Assembly: GCF_042847215.1 (NCBI RefSeq)
Contig: NZ_AP031500.1
Coordinates: forward strand, 1,550,001-1,614,000
Source: Gilvimarinus japonicus
Lineage (GTDB): Bacteria; Pseudomonadota; Gammaproteobacteria; Pseudomonadales; Cellvibrionaceae
Length of the DNA stretch: 64,000 nucleotides
Direction of reading: 5' to 3'
Below are positions 50,900 through 59,664 of the stretch, one piece after another. The notes below the pieces were generated by a model. That model searched no databases and was not told where the DNA came from. It worked only from the letters and a program-made list of their open reading frames with translations. How positions within the stretch are numbered: position 1 is the stretch's first letter; each line of letters begins with the position of its first letter. The position numbers and the translations under genes were made by a program.

Positions 50900-53194
50900 T
50901 TACTTAAAGCGCTTGGGGTAAAGCTCACTATTGACGGTGCGAGCGGCGTTAACCAGCGGTGTATAGGGCCTGTCGGCTACCGTGACAAAACCTACATTGT
51001 AATTTTCGCCGTCGTAAGCGCGCCCACTAACGGGTGAGTCCAGGTACTGAAACCAGTGCGCCCCGACAAAGTAGGGGTTGTCGATAACACTGTTCATATA
51101 CGCGGTATACATGGTCGCGCGGTCTTGTTGCGATTGTGCGTGAACTAACCCCGGGTTAAATAGGCCGCTGTCAGTGGCACCGATATGAAACTCGCCAATA
51201 ATGGCCGGTTTATCCAGCTGATCCAAAAATGCCCAAAAATCCGAGTCGAGCCCCTCTTTATAGTAGTTGTAACTGATAACGTCGGCGTACTTCGCGGCGG
51301 CGGCGCGGACCTCAGGGGTCATTCCCCAGTCGGCAAATCGCGCTCCCATGTAAAGATGATTGGGCAGGTGACGTTTAACAGCGGCATTTACAACGCGAAA
51401 GTACTCGCTGGCATAGATCTCGGTGAGCGCCGATAGGTCGGCAATCACACTTGCATTAAGCTCGTTTAATTGGACACCTTGAACAATGCTATCCCAGTGG
51501 GGGTAATTGCTGTTCCATGCTGAATTTAATGACTCTATGTTCGAGTATTTGTCCGCTAGCCACTGAGTAAACCTCGCCTTTGTTGGGCTGTCGCCATCCG
51601 GTAGGCTGAGTGTGTTGAGGGCAATACCGTAGCGGGCCTCTAAAGAGCTCTCAGAGCCCCAGCTTTTTTCGTTGTCGATAAACACCCCAATGCACCAAGG
51701 GCTGTTGTTTACCTCTTTGGCGACGCGCTTTAAGGTGATGTCAGCGCGCTTGGCAAACTCTGGGTCAAAAGGGTCTGGCAGCGGGCTCCAGTAATCGTTG
51801 CCGCTCGAAACCGTTTTAAAGTCGCCAATAATCCAGCCGTTGGCAAAGTAGGGAATGCGATCCAGTTGATAAAAATCTGGATCGAGCCAGTTTCCAAACG
51901 AGGTAAACCCCCAGTTGAGCATTCGGTCAACCGTGGTGTCGCGCCATTGCTGCATAAAGTCTGGCTGGGTTTCTGTCGCGTATTTACGCTCCAGATTGGC
52001 GCGATAAAAGCTATAACTCTCGCCTTGTGTTAATGGTCCGGAGTGAACCGAGCGGCGGTAGCCGTAATGCTTGCCCAGTGGCTCATGGTAATCGGGAAGC
52101 CAGGTAAATAAATCGGCGCGCAGTTCGGAGGCTACTTTGCGCGATTTGATGGCGGTATCCGGAACCCGGTTTAGGCCCTGAGAATCTTCGGGGGTAAGCT
52201 CGTTACCGCTGCGCGGTTGAATGAGCGAGTGATCAAAATCGTAGCCAGTCAGCGTGGAGGTGTTGGCCATGCGCACATTGGCGATGCCGTTAGAGAAAAA
52301 CAAGTACCCCTCGGGGTCAACCAGCGTCCATTTATTCTGGTATTTTGCCACGCGAAAATAGCCGCTGGCTTGGAGTTTTGGGCCATCCTTCCAGCCGCTA
52401 AATGTCGAGCGGTCGGTCAGTGACCCTTGCGCTAATGTACGGCGCTCAGCTTTTTTATCGGCAATTAGCTGTGCTTTGCTAGCAACGTGGTACTCGCTGT
52501 TTTGTTTCGCATTTTGGCCAAACTTATCGATTAACCCAGTTAAGTAGTGAGGGTCGATTTGATTTGCCCGAACCAGTTGTGCGTTATCAATGATAAGTGT
52601 TTTATCTTCTAATAGTCCGCGTACGGTAAAAGATATTTCGTTAATGGCCGCGAGATCAAGTTGTTTTGTACCATGACGCCATATCATCGGAGCGGCGCTG
52701 CTTTGCCATTGTTTAGGGTTGGCTCGCAGACCCGAATCGGTGCTTAAGTCGGCGCCGCGCAACTCCATATAATAGGTGTTGCTTGAATGTGCCGGCACCA
52801 CAAAACTGCGGTTGTGAACGTGACCCTTGGCGTCGGTGGCCGTCGCGTACAGTTGTGTCGATTGCCCAGATGGGTTGCTAATGTCCAGCGCAAATGCAAA
52901 CTCGCCCATAGAGTTCCATTGCCAGGGTGAATATGGTCTTAAAGTAAACGACGCGCTATGATGGGATTTTGAATGCAACGTGATTTTTGCCTGGCCATTG
53001 CCGGATTTTTCGGTTGATTCGACACTACCGTGAGTGATTTTCAGCGCGTCGGGTAAGTCGCCATGATCAAAGTTGTATAAAGTTGTAAGGGTGGTAATGC
53101 CGCTGGGTGGTTGCGCTTGCTGCGGCGAGCAGGCCAACAATAGTGTGCACCCGAGTGGTAATAGCAACGATGTAACGCGTGATTTTATAAACAT
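50900..53194 (-). CDS. GH50 beta-agarase, lipoprotein (second copy)
   Basis: A 764-residue lipoprotein with lipobox LLLAC (Cys at residue 22), an N-terminal beta-sandwich (about 35-210) and a GH50 domain (about 215-760). Catalytic residues by pattern are E509 in IGVFIDNEKSWG and E669 in AIIGEFHIG. It is clearly paralogous along its full length to the enzyme at 23112-25475, but with many substitutions, so the two probably differ in chain-length or substitution preference. It lies directly upstream of the TonB receptor on the same strand, fitting production of oligosaccharides next to the uptake system. Confidence 0.9.
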   Translation of the reverse strand: MFIKSRVTSLLLPLGCTLLLACSPQQAQPPSGITTLTTLYNFDHGDLPDALKITHGSVESTEKSGNGQAKITLHSKSHHSASFTLRPYSPWQWNSMGEFAFALDISNPSGQSTQLYATATDAKGHVHNRSFVVPAHSSNTYYMELRGADLSTDSGLRANPKQWQSSAAPMIWRHGTKQLDLAAINEISFTVRGLLEDKTLIIDNAQLVRANQIDPHYLTGLIDKFGQNAKQNSEYHVASKAQLIADKKAERRTLAQGSLTDRSTFSGWKDGPKLQASGYFRVAKYQNKWTLVDPEGYLFFSNGIANVRMANTSTLTGYDFDHSLIQPRSGNELTPEDSQGLNRVPDTAIKSRKVASELRADLFTWLPDYHEPLGKHYGYRRSVHSGPLTQGESYSFYRANLERKYATETQPDFMQQWRDTTVDRMLNWGFTSFGNWLDPDFYQLDRIPYFANGWIIGDFKTVSSGNDYWSPLPDPFDPEFAKRADITLKRVAKEVNNSPWCIGVFIDNEKSWGSESSLEARYGIALNTLSLPDGDSPTKARFTQWLADKYSNIESLNSAWNSNYPHWDSIVQGVQLNELNASVIADLSALTEIYASEYFRVVNAAVKRHLPNHLYMGARFADWGMTPEVRAAAAKYADVISYNYYKEGLDSDFWAFLDQLDKPAIIGEFHIGATDSGLFNPGLVHAQSQQDRATMYTAYMNSVIDNPYFVGAHWFQYLDSPVSGRAYDGENYNVGFVTVADRPYTPLVNAARTVNSELYPKRFK

Positions 53195-53539
53195 AACGAA
53201 ACCTATAGTGGTGTAAGTAAGACGGCTATGGTTCAGTTGGCCGCCGCGAGGGAGTAATAACTTGCTGCGATCGCGAGGTTAATTATTTGGCTTCCTCGGG
53301 GTGTCGACGCTGAAAAATTGTCACTCACCCCGCTGCCCGCCGCTGTGTGTGTCAGCCATTCGCTTACGCGATTCATAGAAAACGCATTATTAAAATGGCC
53401 GCGAGTCAACGGCAAATAGCGAATGTTATCCAGTTTTATTGGCACCAAAAACGCTCAGAATTTTGCTACACAAAGGCGAAATTTGTCGCCGGTACCTTGC
53501 CTGTGCGAGTCAAGCAGTGATGCATAGCTCATCGATTAC
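53195..53539. other. Intergenic region, 345 bp
   Basis: It lies between the GH50 start and the end of the SDR gene on the same strand. It should hold the GH50 promoter, but I see no clear boxes, hairpin or palindrome. No reading frame in it looks protein-like. Confidence 0.5.
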
Positions 53540-54226
53540 TTACCATGCAATTGGCGTTAAGTTGGACTCTAAAAATGTTCCGCTGTGCTGCATTGATAAG
53601 GCGGTAATGCTTTGTTGTATTTCGTGTGATGCGGTCTCTATGCTGGTGGGGGCATCGGGGCCGCCCATAGCTGTTTGTACCCAGCCGGGGCTTATGGCGG
53701 TTACCACAATGCTTCTATCGGCAAGTTTTACGGCTAAGCGGCGGGTAAGCACGTTCAGCGCCGCTTTGCTCATGGCGTACTCTTCAAAGGGGCCTGTCGG
53801 GTTAATGTTTTCGTTCAGAGAGGCTAGCCCCGAGCTCAACTGCACAACTTTGGCCCCCGCGCGCAGTTGTTTATCTAATGCTTGAATTAACAACGCCGGA
53901 CCTGCGGCGTTGGTGGTGTAACTGTCGATAAAGTGTCGGCGGGTCCATTTGCCAAACTCTGCGTGGTTGGTGGTTCCGGCGTTATTAATCAGTAATGCAA
54001 TGCTGTGAGCGCTTAACGTACCCGTAAACTCGGCAATGGATTGATCGCAGGCTAAATCTAACGGGAGCAGTGTCAGCATTGGGTGAGCCGCGCGCAGCGC
54101 CGCCAGTTCGTCACTGATAGAGCCGGGACGGTGACTGGCGATTACGGCGTTGCCGGCGTCGAGGTATTGGCGGGTTAGGCCGAGCCCAATGCCGCGGTTG
54201 GCGCCGGTAATAACAACTAAGCTCAC
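53540..54226 (-). CDS. Short-chain dehydrogenase/reductase
   Basis: A 228-residue classical SDR with VVITGANRGIGLGL at the N-terminus, INNAG at about residue 80, VVQLSSGLASL and the catalytic pair YAMSK. The substrate is not evident. The set of features resembles carbonyl or sniffer-type reductases. It is the last gene of an IclR-small secreted protein-SDR operon with four-base overlaps at both junctions, next to the agar genes. Confidence 0.82.
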   Translation of the reverse strand: MSLVVITGANRGIGLGLTRQYLDAGNAVIASHRPGSISDELAALRAAHPMLTLLPLDLACDQSIAEFTGTLSAHSIALLINNAGTTNHAEFGKWTRRHFIDSYTTNAAGPALLIQALDKQLRAGAKVVQLSSGLASLNENINPTGPFEEYAMSKAALNVLTRRLAVKLADRSIVVTAISPGWVQTAMGGPDAPTSIETASHEIQQSITALSMQHSGTFLESNLTPIAW

Positions 54227-54507
54227 GGGGTGTCCTCTGCGTTTGAAAATACGGTTTCTATGTGGTTAAGGCTAAGCCCTAAAGCTTGCTGGGCAATGCT
54301 ATCGGCGTTGTCGCCGGCCAAGATGCTAACTATCACTCGTCCTTGTAGCTCAGCCATAACGACAATACGCCGCGCGCCATCGCGCAGCACAATGGGGGCA
54401 AAATGCTGTTGCATTAAGGCTAAATCATCCGCAAAGCTGTCGGCTTGGGTGGGTGTTGCGATCATCCAAGTGACTCCTATCCAAAGCATAAATCGGGAGA
54501 GCTTCAT
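54223..54507 (-). CDS. Small secreted protein of unknown function
   Basis: A 94-residue protein with a clear signal peptide (MKLSRFMLWIGVTWMIATPTQA) and a mature part of about 70 residues with two short beta-like stretches (RRIVVMAELQGRVIVSILAG). No family is recognised and there are no cysteines in the mature part. The start at 54507 overlaps the IclR stop and the end overlaps the SDR start, each by four bases. It is therefore a real member of that operon rather than a chance frame. Confidence 0.6.
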   Translation of the reverse strand: MKLSRFMLWIGVTWMIATPTQADSFADDLALMQQHFAPIVLRDGARRIVVMAELQGRVIVSILAGDNADSIAQQALGLSLNHIETVFSNAEDTP

Positions 54508-55274
54508 GGATCGATACCTATTCGCTGGTTTATCTGAGCGGCCGTTGCCCGTAAAGCTTGCACGATCGAGTCTTGATCGTGGCTTTGCCCTAGGTTGGTG
54601 GTAAGGGATGAAACCGCTACTGCTGCCAGCAACCCCGATGTTGCTTTGCCCACGAAGGCCGCGCAATCGGTCACACCTATGGTGATTTCGCTGGGCGCGC
54701 AGTGGTGGCCACTGGTGCGGATCTCGGCCAGCTGGTTGCTGAGAGCTCGCTTTTGTTGCGCGCTTAATGCTTTATAGTGATTGTCTGCCTGCAGTAATCG
54801 CTGCTGTTCTTCGCGATCAAGGTTTGCTAATAGCACCCGCCCTGAGGTGGTGCTAGCCAGCGGAAATAAAGTGCCTTCAGATATCGACAGTGACACCGGA
54901 TGTGGGCTTTTTACCTGACTAACTACTATCAGCTGACTCTGGTAGGGCACGCTTAGATGACATGCCTGACCTACGGATTCAGCCAGCTCTTGCAGCGGTA
55001 TCCGGGCCGCGTTGGTGAGTTGCTCGATGGGTGAGTGGGTGTGCGACAGCGCGTAAAGCTTAAGTGACAAGCGGTACTTTCCCGAGTTCTCATCCCGGTT
55101 TAGATAACCCCGAGCCTCTAAGTTGACCAGTATTCGATAAATTTCGTTAGGGCTACGTCTAAGCCCAGCCGCAATTTCAGTTTGCGAGCGAGCCGCGGAT
55201 TCGGCGGATAAATACTCAATAATATCTAAGCCTTTATCCAGCGCGGGTGCAGAGTATTTTGTGGTTTTGTTCAT
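54504..55274 (-). CDS. IclR family transcriptional regulator
   Basis: A 256-residue IclR-type regulator. The winged HTH is near residues 15-70 (LDIIEYLSAESAARSQTEIAAGL, then SPNEIYRILVNLEARGYL). The effector domain shows ASTSGRVLLANL and a CAPSEITIGVTDCAAFVG stretch typical of the family's ligand pocket. IclR regulators sense organic acids, aromatics or sugars. The divergent position makes it a likely controller of the 55.4-kb operon, in addition to the palindrome between them. The ATG at 55274 is preferred; the frame extends upstream without family similarity. Confidence 0.87.
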   Translation of the reverse strand: MNKTTKYSAPALDKGLDIIEYLSAESAARSQTEIAAGLRRSPNEIYRILVNLEARGYLNRDENSGKYRLSLKLYALSHTHSPIEQLTNAARIPLQELAESVGQACHLSVPYQSQLIVVSQVKSPHPVSLSISEGTLFPLASTTSGRVLLANLDREEQQRLLQADNHYKALSAQQKRALSNQLAEIRTSGHHCAPSEITIGVTDCAAFVGKATSGLLAAVAVSSLTTNLGQSHDQDSIVQALRATAAQINQRIGIDP

Positions 55275-55349
55275 AGGGATGCATTTGCTGTAAGTGATCT
55301 CGCGGGTATGCGACCTAGCTGCTATCGTCTTATTTTTGCATACAAACAT

Positions 55350-55361
55350 ATTGTATACAAT
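55350..55361. promoter_or_regulatory. ATTGTATACAAT palindrome, IclR/SBP divergent promoter
   Basis: A perfect 12-bp palindrome identical to those at 16817 and 42890, preceded by a near copy TTTGCATACAAA (55336-55347). It links the 55.4-63.9 kb operon to the AHG and KDG genes. Confidence 0.65.
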
Positions 55362-55420
55362 CTATTGTTGATTTATATTGGCACCAGGCGTTTATATATA
55401 AATTTACATCTGGTGTAGCT

Positions 55421-56581
55421 ATGACCCAAACAATAATCGAATTAAAAGGTATTACCTGGAATCACACTCGGGGCTTTATCCCCATGACAGCCACCGCCCA
55501 ACGGTTTGAGGAATTAAACCCAAATGTGCGTATTAGTTGGGACAAACGCTCGCTGCAAGCGTTTGCCGATGAGCCGATTGATCAGCTCGCCAAGCGTTAT
55601 GATTTGTTGGTAATCGATCATCCTTGGTCGGGTTTTGCCGCTCGCACCGGCGTGACTGTACCGCTGGACGATTGGCTGCCCGAGGCGTTTCTCGCCGATC
55701 AAAAAGCCAACTCGGTGGGCCACTCTTATGAAAGCTACCGTTTTGATGGGCGCCAGTGGGCGTTAGCGATTGACGCGGCAACCCCCGTGGCAGCCGCGCG
55801 TATGGATGTGTTGGCTGATATGGAGGCAAGTGTCCCCAACACTTGGGATGACCTTTTAGTGTTGGCTAAGCGCGGTGCAGTCGTGGTGCCCTCCATTGCC
55901 CAAGACACCTTGATGAATTTTTATATGTTGTGCTGCACCATGGGGGAGGACCCCTGTGTGCACGAAGACGAAGTGGTTAGCCAGCAAATGGGCGTAAAAG
56001 CGTTACAGATGTTGCGTGAGTTATCGGCGCTTCTGCCTAAAGGGTGTTTTGATTGGAACCCTATTCAAGTGTATGAGGCGATGACGGCGACGGATCGTTT
56101 TGCCTACAGCCCTTTTGCTTACGGATATTCAAATTATGCTAAGCCGGGTTACGCTCAAGGGCTGCTAAAGTTTAGTGACATGATCACTCTGCCCGGCGGC
56201 AATCGTTGCTGTACCACCTTAGGTGGGACCGGCCTTGCCATATCGGCTAGCTCGTCGCATAAAGATATTGCCGCTGCCTATGCTCAGTTTGTTGCCAGCC
56301 CGACAATGCAACAAGCTCAGTTTGTAGAGTTCGGCGGTCAGCCAGGGCACCGCCAAGCGTGGCTGGCGGATTACCCCAACAAAACAACCAATAATTATTT
56401 TAACGATACGCTGCCGGCGTTGGATCGCGCCTTCTTGCGCCCGCGCTATCACGGTCATATGTTTTTTCAGGATAACTCGGGCGCACCGATCCGCGAGTAC
56501 CTGATGAATGGCGGCGACGAAAAACAATTGCTGACCAAGCTCAACCAACTTTACGTGCAATCTAAGAGCCAGAACCCATGA
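55421..56581 (+). CDS. Solute-binding-protein-fold protein lacking a signal peptide
   Basis: A 386-residue protein with the look of an ABC-type family 1 solute-binding protein. Typical pieces are GITWNHTRGFIPMTATAQRFEEL, DLLVIDHPWSGFAA, VPNTWDDLLVLAK and GGTGLAISASS, with a C-terminal helical lobe. There is no signal peptide or lipobox: the chain starts MTQTIIELKG, and the codons just upstream add nothing hydrophobic. No permease or ATPase gene is near. Its stop overlaps the ATG of a CoA-transferase by four bases. A cytoplasmic ligand-binding or substrate-handling role is inferred; a missed upstream exported form is unlikely. Confidence 0.75.
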   Translation: MTQTIIELKGITWNHTRGFIPMTATAQRFEELNPNVRISWDKRSLQAFADEPIDQLAKRYDLLVIDHPWSGFAARTGVTVPLDDWLPEAFLADQKANSVGHSYESYRFDGRQWALAIDAATPVAAARMDVLADMEASVPNTWDDLLVLAKRGAVVVPSIAQDTLMNFYMLCCTMGEDPCVHEDEVVSQQMGVKALQMLRELSALLPKGCFDWNPIQVYEAMTATDRFAYSPFAYGYSNYAKPGYAQGLLKFSDMITLPGGNRCCTTLGGTGLAISASSSHKDIAAAYAQFVASPTMQQAQFVEFGGQPGHRQAWLADYPNKTTNNYFNDTLPALDRAFLRPRYHGHMFFQDNSGAPIREYLMNGGDEKQLLTKLNQLYVQSKSQNP

Positions 56582-57720
56582 GTTTACCGTTAGCCGGTGT
56601 AACCGTGCTTGAATTTAGCCAGTATTTAGCCGGCCCTTATGCGGGCTTGCGTTTGGCTGATTTGGGGGCGCGCGTTATTAAAATCGAACGCCCCGGTAAG
56701 GGCGATGCTTGCCGTCAGCTGGCCACTAAAAATTTGTGGGCTGATGGCGACAGTGTGTTGTTTCATACCATCAACCGCAATAAAGAAAGCTTTGCGGCCA
56801 ACCTTAAAGATCCGGCCGATGTCGCCACGGTAAAAAAGCTGATCGCTCAGGCGGACGTGATTACCCATAATTTTCGCCCCGGTATTATGCAGCGTTTAGG
56901 GCTGGACTATGAATCGGCAAAAGCCGTAAACCCCGAGCTTATTTACGGTGAGGTGAGTGGCTATGGCGATGCCGGGCCCTGGAAAGACAAGCCCGGTCAG
57001 GATTTGCTGGCACAATCGGTATCGGGCCTGGCCTGGGTTACCGGTAACGGTGATCAGCCGCCCACGCCGTTTGGCATCGCTGTGGCCGATATGCTCTGTG
57101 GTACTCATTTGGCTCAGGGTTTACTGGCGGCACTGGTGCGTAAAAAGCGCTTTGGGGTAGGGGCTAAAGTCAATGTTAGCTTGCTGGAATCTATTTTGGA
57201 TTTTCAGTTTGAAGGCTTAACCGCCTATTTAAACTCCGATAACGAATTACCCGAGCGCAGCCAAATTGCCAACGGCCACCCGTACGTGGGCGCGCCCTAC
57301 GGTATTTACGCCACCGCTAATGGCCACATTGCTATATCCATGGGAGATTTAAAAACCCTTTGCGATGCTATTGGGCTTTCAGGTTTGGAGGATTTTTACG
57401 GTGTCGATGCGCAATTTTTTGAGCGCGATAATATTAAAACCACCTTGCAAAAACATCTAAAAAACCGCACCAGTGGCGAGTGGTTGCAAATGCTGGAGCA
57501 GGGCAGGTATTGGTGCTCTGAGGTGCTCGATTACGAGGCTCTAACGCACCATGAGGCTTACCAACTGCTGGGTATGGAGCAAACCTTACAGCGCAATGGT
57601 GCCAGTTTAACAACCACGCGTTGCCCCATTCGCTACAACGGCGAGCGCATTTACAGCGATAAAGCGGCGCCGAACGTGGGCGCCGATAACGAGCGGATTC
57701 AACAGGAGTTTGCGCTGTGA
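56578..57720 (+). CDS. Class III (CaiB/BaiF) CoA-transferase, first copy
   Basis: A 380-residue CaiB/BaiF/Frc-type CoA-transferase, which moves CoA between carboxylic acids. The family opening is VTVLEFSQYLAGPYAGLRLADLGARVIKIE, followed by NFRPGIMQRLGL and the block GIAVADMLCGTHLAQGLLAAL. D171 sits where the catalytic aspartate (Asp169 of formyl-CoA transferase) is expected. Length is normal. It overlaps both neighbours by four bases. The acid it activates is unknown; the neighbourhood suggests a sugar-derived one. Confidence 0.88.
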   Translation: MSLPLAGVTVLEFSQYLAGPYAGLRLADLGARVIKIERPGKGDACRQLATKNLWADGDSVLFHTINRNKESFAANLKDPADVATVKKLIAQADVITHNFRPGIMQRLGLDYESAKAVNPELIYGEVSGYGDAGPWKDKPGQDLLAQSVSGLAWVTGNGDQPPTPFGIAVADMLCGTHLAQGLLAALVRKKRFGVGAKVNVSLLESILDFQFEGLTAYLNSDNELPERSQIANGHPYVGAPYGIYATANGHIAISMGDLKTLCDAIGLSGLEDFYGVDAQFFERDNIKTTLQKHLKNRTSGEWLQMLEQGRYWCSEVLDYEALTHHEAYQLLGMEQTLQRNGASLTTTRCPIRYNGERIYSDKAAPNVGADNERIQQEFAL

Positions 57721-58853
57721 TTAAACCCCTGCAGGATATTACCGTACTGGATTTTACCCAGTTTTTGTCGGGCCCCTCGGCCAGCTTGCGCTTGAGCGAT
57801 TTGGGTGCGCGGGTGATAAAGGTCGAACACAAATACAAGGGTGATTTATGCCGGAACATCTACGCCTCGCATTTAAACATTGCCGGGCAGTCGGGTTTTT
57901 ACCAAGGCATTAACCGCGCTAAAGAAAGCCTGGCGCTCGACTTAAAAGAGCCGGACGATTTTGCCCAGGTGAAAGCCATACTGCCCCACGCCGATATTGT
58001 GGTGCACAATTTTCGCCCCGGCGTTATGGAGCGTTTAGGCTTGGGTGTGGCCGATGTTAAAGCCATCAACCCGAATGCCATTTACGGCGAGATTACCGGC
58101 TATGGTCACGAGGGGCCCTGGCGCGATCGCCCAGGGCAGGACTTACTGCTGCAAGCGCTGTCGGGGTTGGCAGGGTTGAGCGGCGATGAAAGCTCGGGCC
58201 CGGTGCCCATGGGGCTCGCTATTGTCGATAACCTGGCCGGTGCGCAATTGGTGCAAGGCGTATTAGCAGCGCTTTACGCCGGCGAAGGCGCTCTAGTGCA
58301 AGTGAGTATGTTAGAGGCGGCGCTGGATTTTCAGTTTGAACCGCTCACGCTTTATTACCACGATGGTGAGCCGGTCGATCGCGGCCAGGAGAATGCCGCC
58401 CACGCGTTAGTTGGTGCACCCTACGGTTTGTATAAAACCCAAGACGGCTACCTAGCACTGGCCATGGGCTCGATACCATTTTTAGGGGAGTTATTAAATT
58501 GCCAACCACTGTTGGCGTTTACCGATGCCGGGCGCTGGTATGCCGAGCGCGACGTCATTAAGGCGATTTTGGCCGAGCACCTACAGCACCAGAGTACCGC
58601 CCACTGGTTAAGTATTTTAGAGCCGGCCGATATTTGGTGCGCCGAGGTGTTTAACTGGCAGCAACTCGTGGCTCACGAAGGTTTTACTGTGCTGGATATG
58701 GTGCAAGAGGTGAACTCTCCTGGCGGTCGCTACTTAACCACCCGCTGTCCTATTCGCCTTGACGATCAGTTGCTGACCCAGCCAGAAGGTGGCCCGACAC
58801 TTGGGCAACACAATAGCGCCCTGCGGGCTGAATTTACCGGTGCCAAACCATAA
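57717..58853 (+). CDS. Class III (CaiB/BaiF) CoA-transferase, second copy
   Basis: A 378-residue paralog of the preceding protein, similar along its whole length. It opens VLDFTQFLSGPSASLRLSDLGARVIKVE and contains NFRPGVMERLGLG and MGLAIVDNLAGAQLVQG with catalytic D171. It starts with GTG overlapping the upstream stop. Both copies keep the catalytic Asp, so each could be active, or they could form a heterodimer in the interlaced dimer fold of this family. Tandem active copies in one operon are uncommon. Confidence 0.87.
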   Translation: MIKPLQDITVLDFTQFLSGPSASLRLSDLGARVIKVEHKYKGDLCRNIYASHLNIAGQSGFYQGINRAKESLALDLKEPDDFAQVKAILPHADIVVHNFRPGVMERLGLGVADVKAINPNAIYGEITGYGHEGPWRDRPGQDLLLQALSGLAGLSGDESSGPVPMGLAIVDNLAGAQLVQGVLAALYAGEGALVQVSMLEAALDFQFEPLTLYYHDGEPVDRGQENAAHALVGAPYGLYKTQDGYLALAMGSIPFLGELLNCQPLLAFTDAGRWYAERDVIKAILAEHLQHQSTAHWLSILEPADIWCAEVFNWQQLVAHEGFTVLDMVQEVNSPGGRYLTTRCPIRLDDQLLTQPEGGPTLGQHNSALRAEFTGAKP

Positions 58854-58863
58854 CGGATACACG

Positions 58864-59634
58864 ATGATTACGCTGACTAAAAATGGCCGTGTGTTAGAGC
58901 TAACGTTTAACCGCCCCCCGGCCAATGCCTACACCCTGGAGTTTATGCAAACCCTGGCGCAAAAGCTGGACGAGATAGACGCCGAGCAAGAGGCGAGTGT
59001 GGTGCTGTTAACAAGCACCAGCGATAAGTTTTTTTGCGCCGGCGCCGACATTAAAGCGTTTGCGCAAAACACCACCGAGCAAAACCATCAGCTGGTGGGC
59101 CAGGCGCGCGCCAACACCGCGCAAATGGAGGCCAGCGATAAACTGTTTATCGCCTGTATTAGCGGTCACATATTGGGCGGCGGGCTAGAGCTGGCAATGG
59201 CCTGCGACTTACGCTTTGCGGCTCACGGTGGTTATCTGTGGGGGCTGCCCGAAATTAAACTGGGGCTTATTCCCGGCAATGGTGGCAGCCAGCGTTTGGC
59301 GCGCTTGGTAGGCATGAGCAAAGCTTTAGAGCTGTTAGTCACCGGAGATACCTTTTCAACTCAGGAGGCGTTTGAGTTTGGGTTGGTGAATCGCTTAATG
59401 AATGTCGATGAGCTATTGCCGCAAGCACGCGAGTACGCGCAGCGCGTGGCAAAAGGCCCGGCGTTAGCGTTGGCAGCAACCAAGCAAGCGGTGCGCGGCG
59501 GTGTACAAATGAGTTTAGAGAACGGCCTGGCCCTTGAGAAAAAGCTGTGCGATACCTTGTACGACACCGAGGATGCCGCCGAAGGGTTTAATGCCTTTAT
59601 TGAAAAGCGCGATGCAATATTCACCGGCCACTAA
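58864..59634 (+). CDS. Enoyl-CoA hydratase/isomerase (crotonase) family protein
   Basis: A 256-residue crotonase. Both catalytic glutamates of true hydratases are present: E109 in GHILGGGLELAMACD and E130 in LPEIKLGLIPGNGG. The oxyanion region FFCAGADIKAF is also present. It would act on a CoA thioester made by the adjacent CoA-transferases, by hydration, elimination or retro-aldol chemistry. The start at 58864 is chosen because the preceding frame overlaps the upstream gene and is not conserved in character. The downstream gene is an aldehyde dehydrogenase. Confidence 0.88.
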   Translation: MITLTKNGRVLELTFNRPPANAYTLEFMQTLAQKLDEIDAEQEASVVLLTSTSDKFFCAGADIKAFAQNTTEQNHQLVGQARANTAQMEASDKLFIACISGHILGGGLELAMACDLRFAAHGGYLWGLPEIKLGLIPGNGGSQRLARLVGMSKALELLVTGDTFSTQEAFEFGLVNRLMNVDELLPQAREYAQRVAKGPALALAATKQAVRGGVQMSLENGLALEKKLCDTLYDTEDAAEGFNAFIEKRDAIFTGH

Positions 59635-59664
59635 TTGGCGCCTAACCGATGTGAGGACATAATA

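Noticed and set aside
56578..58853. Tandem CoA-transferases as a split DddD (DMSP lyase)
   Set aside because: DddD is a single fused protein and its usual partners (BCCT transporter, DddB/C) are absent. The sugar-locus context and both intact Asp residues argue for another substrate.
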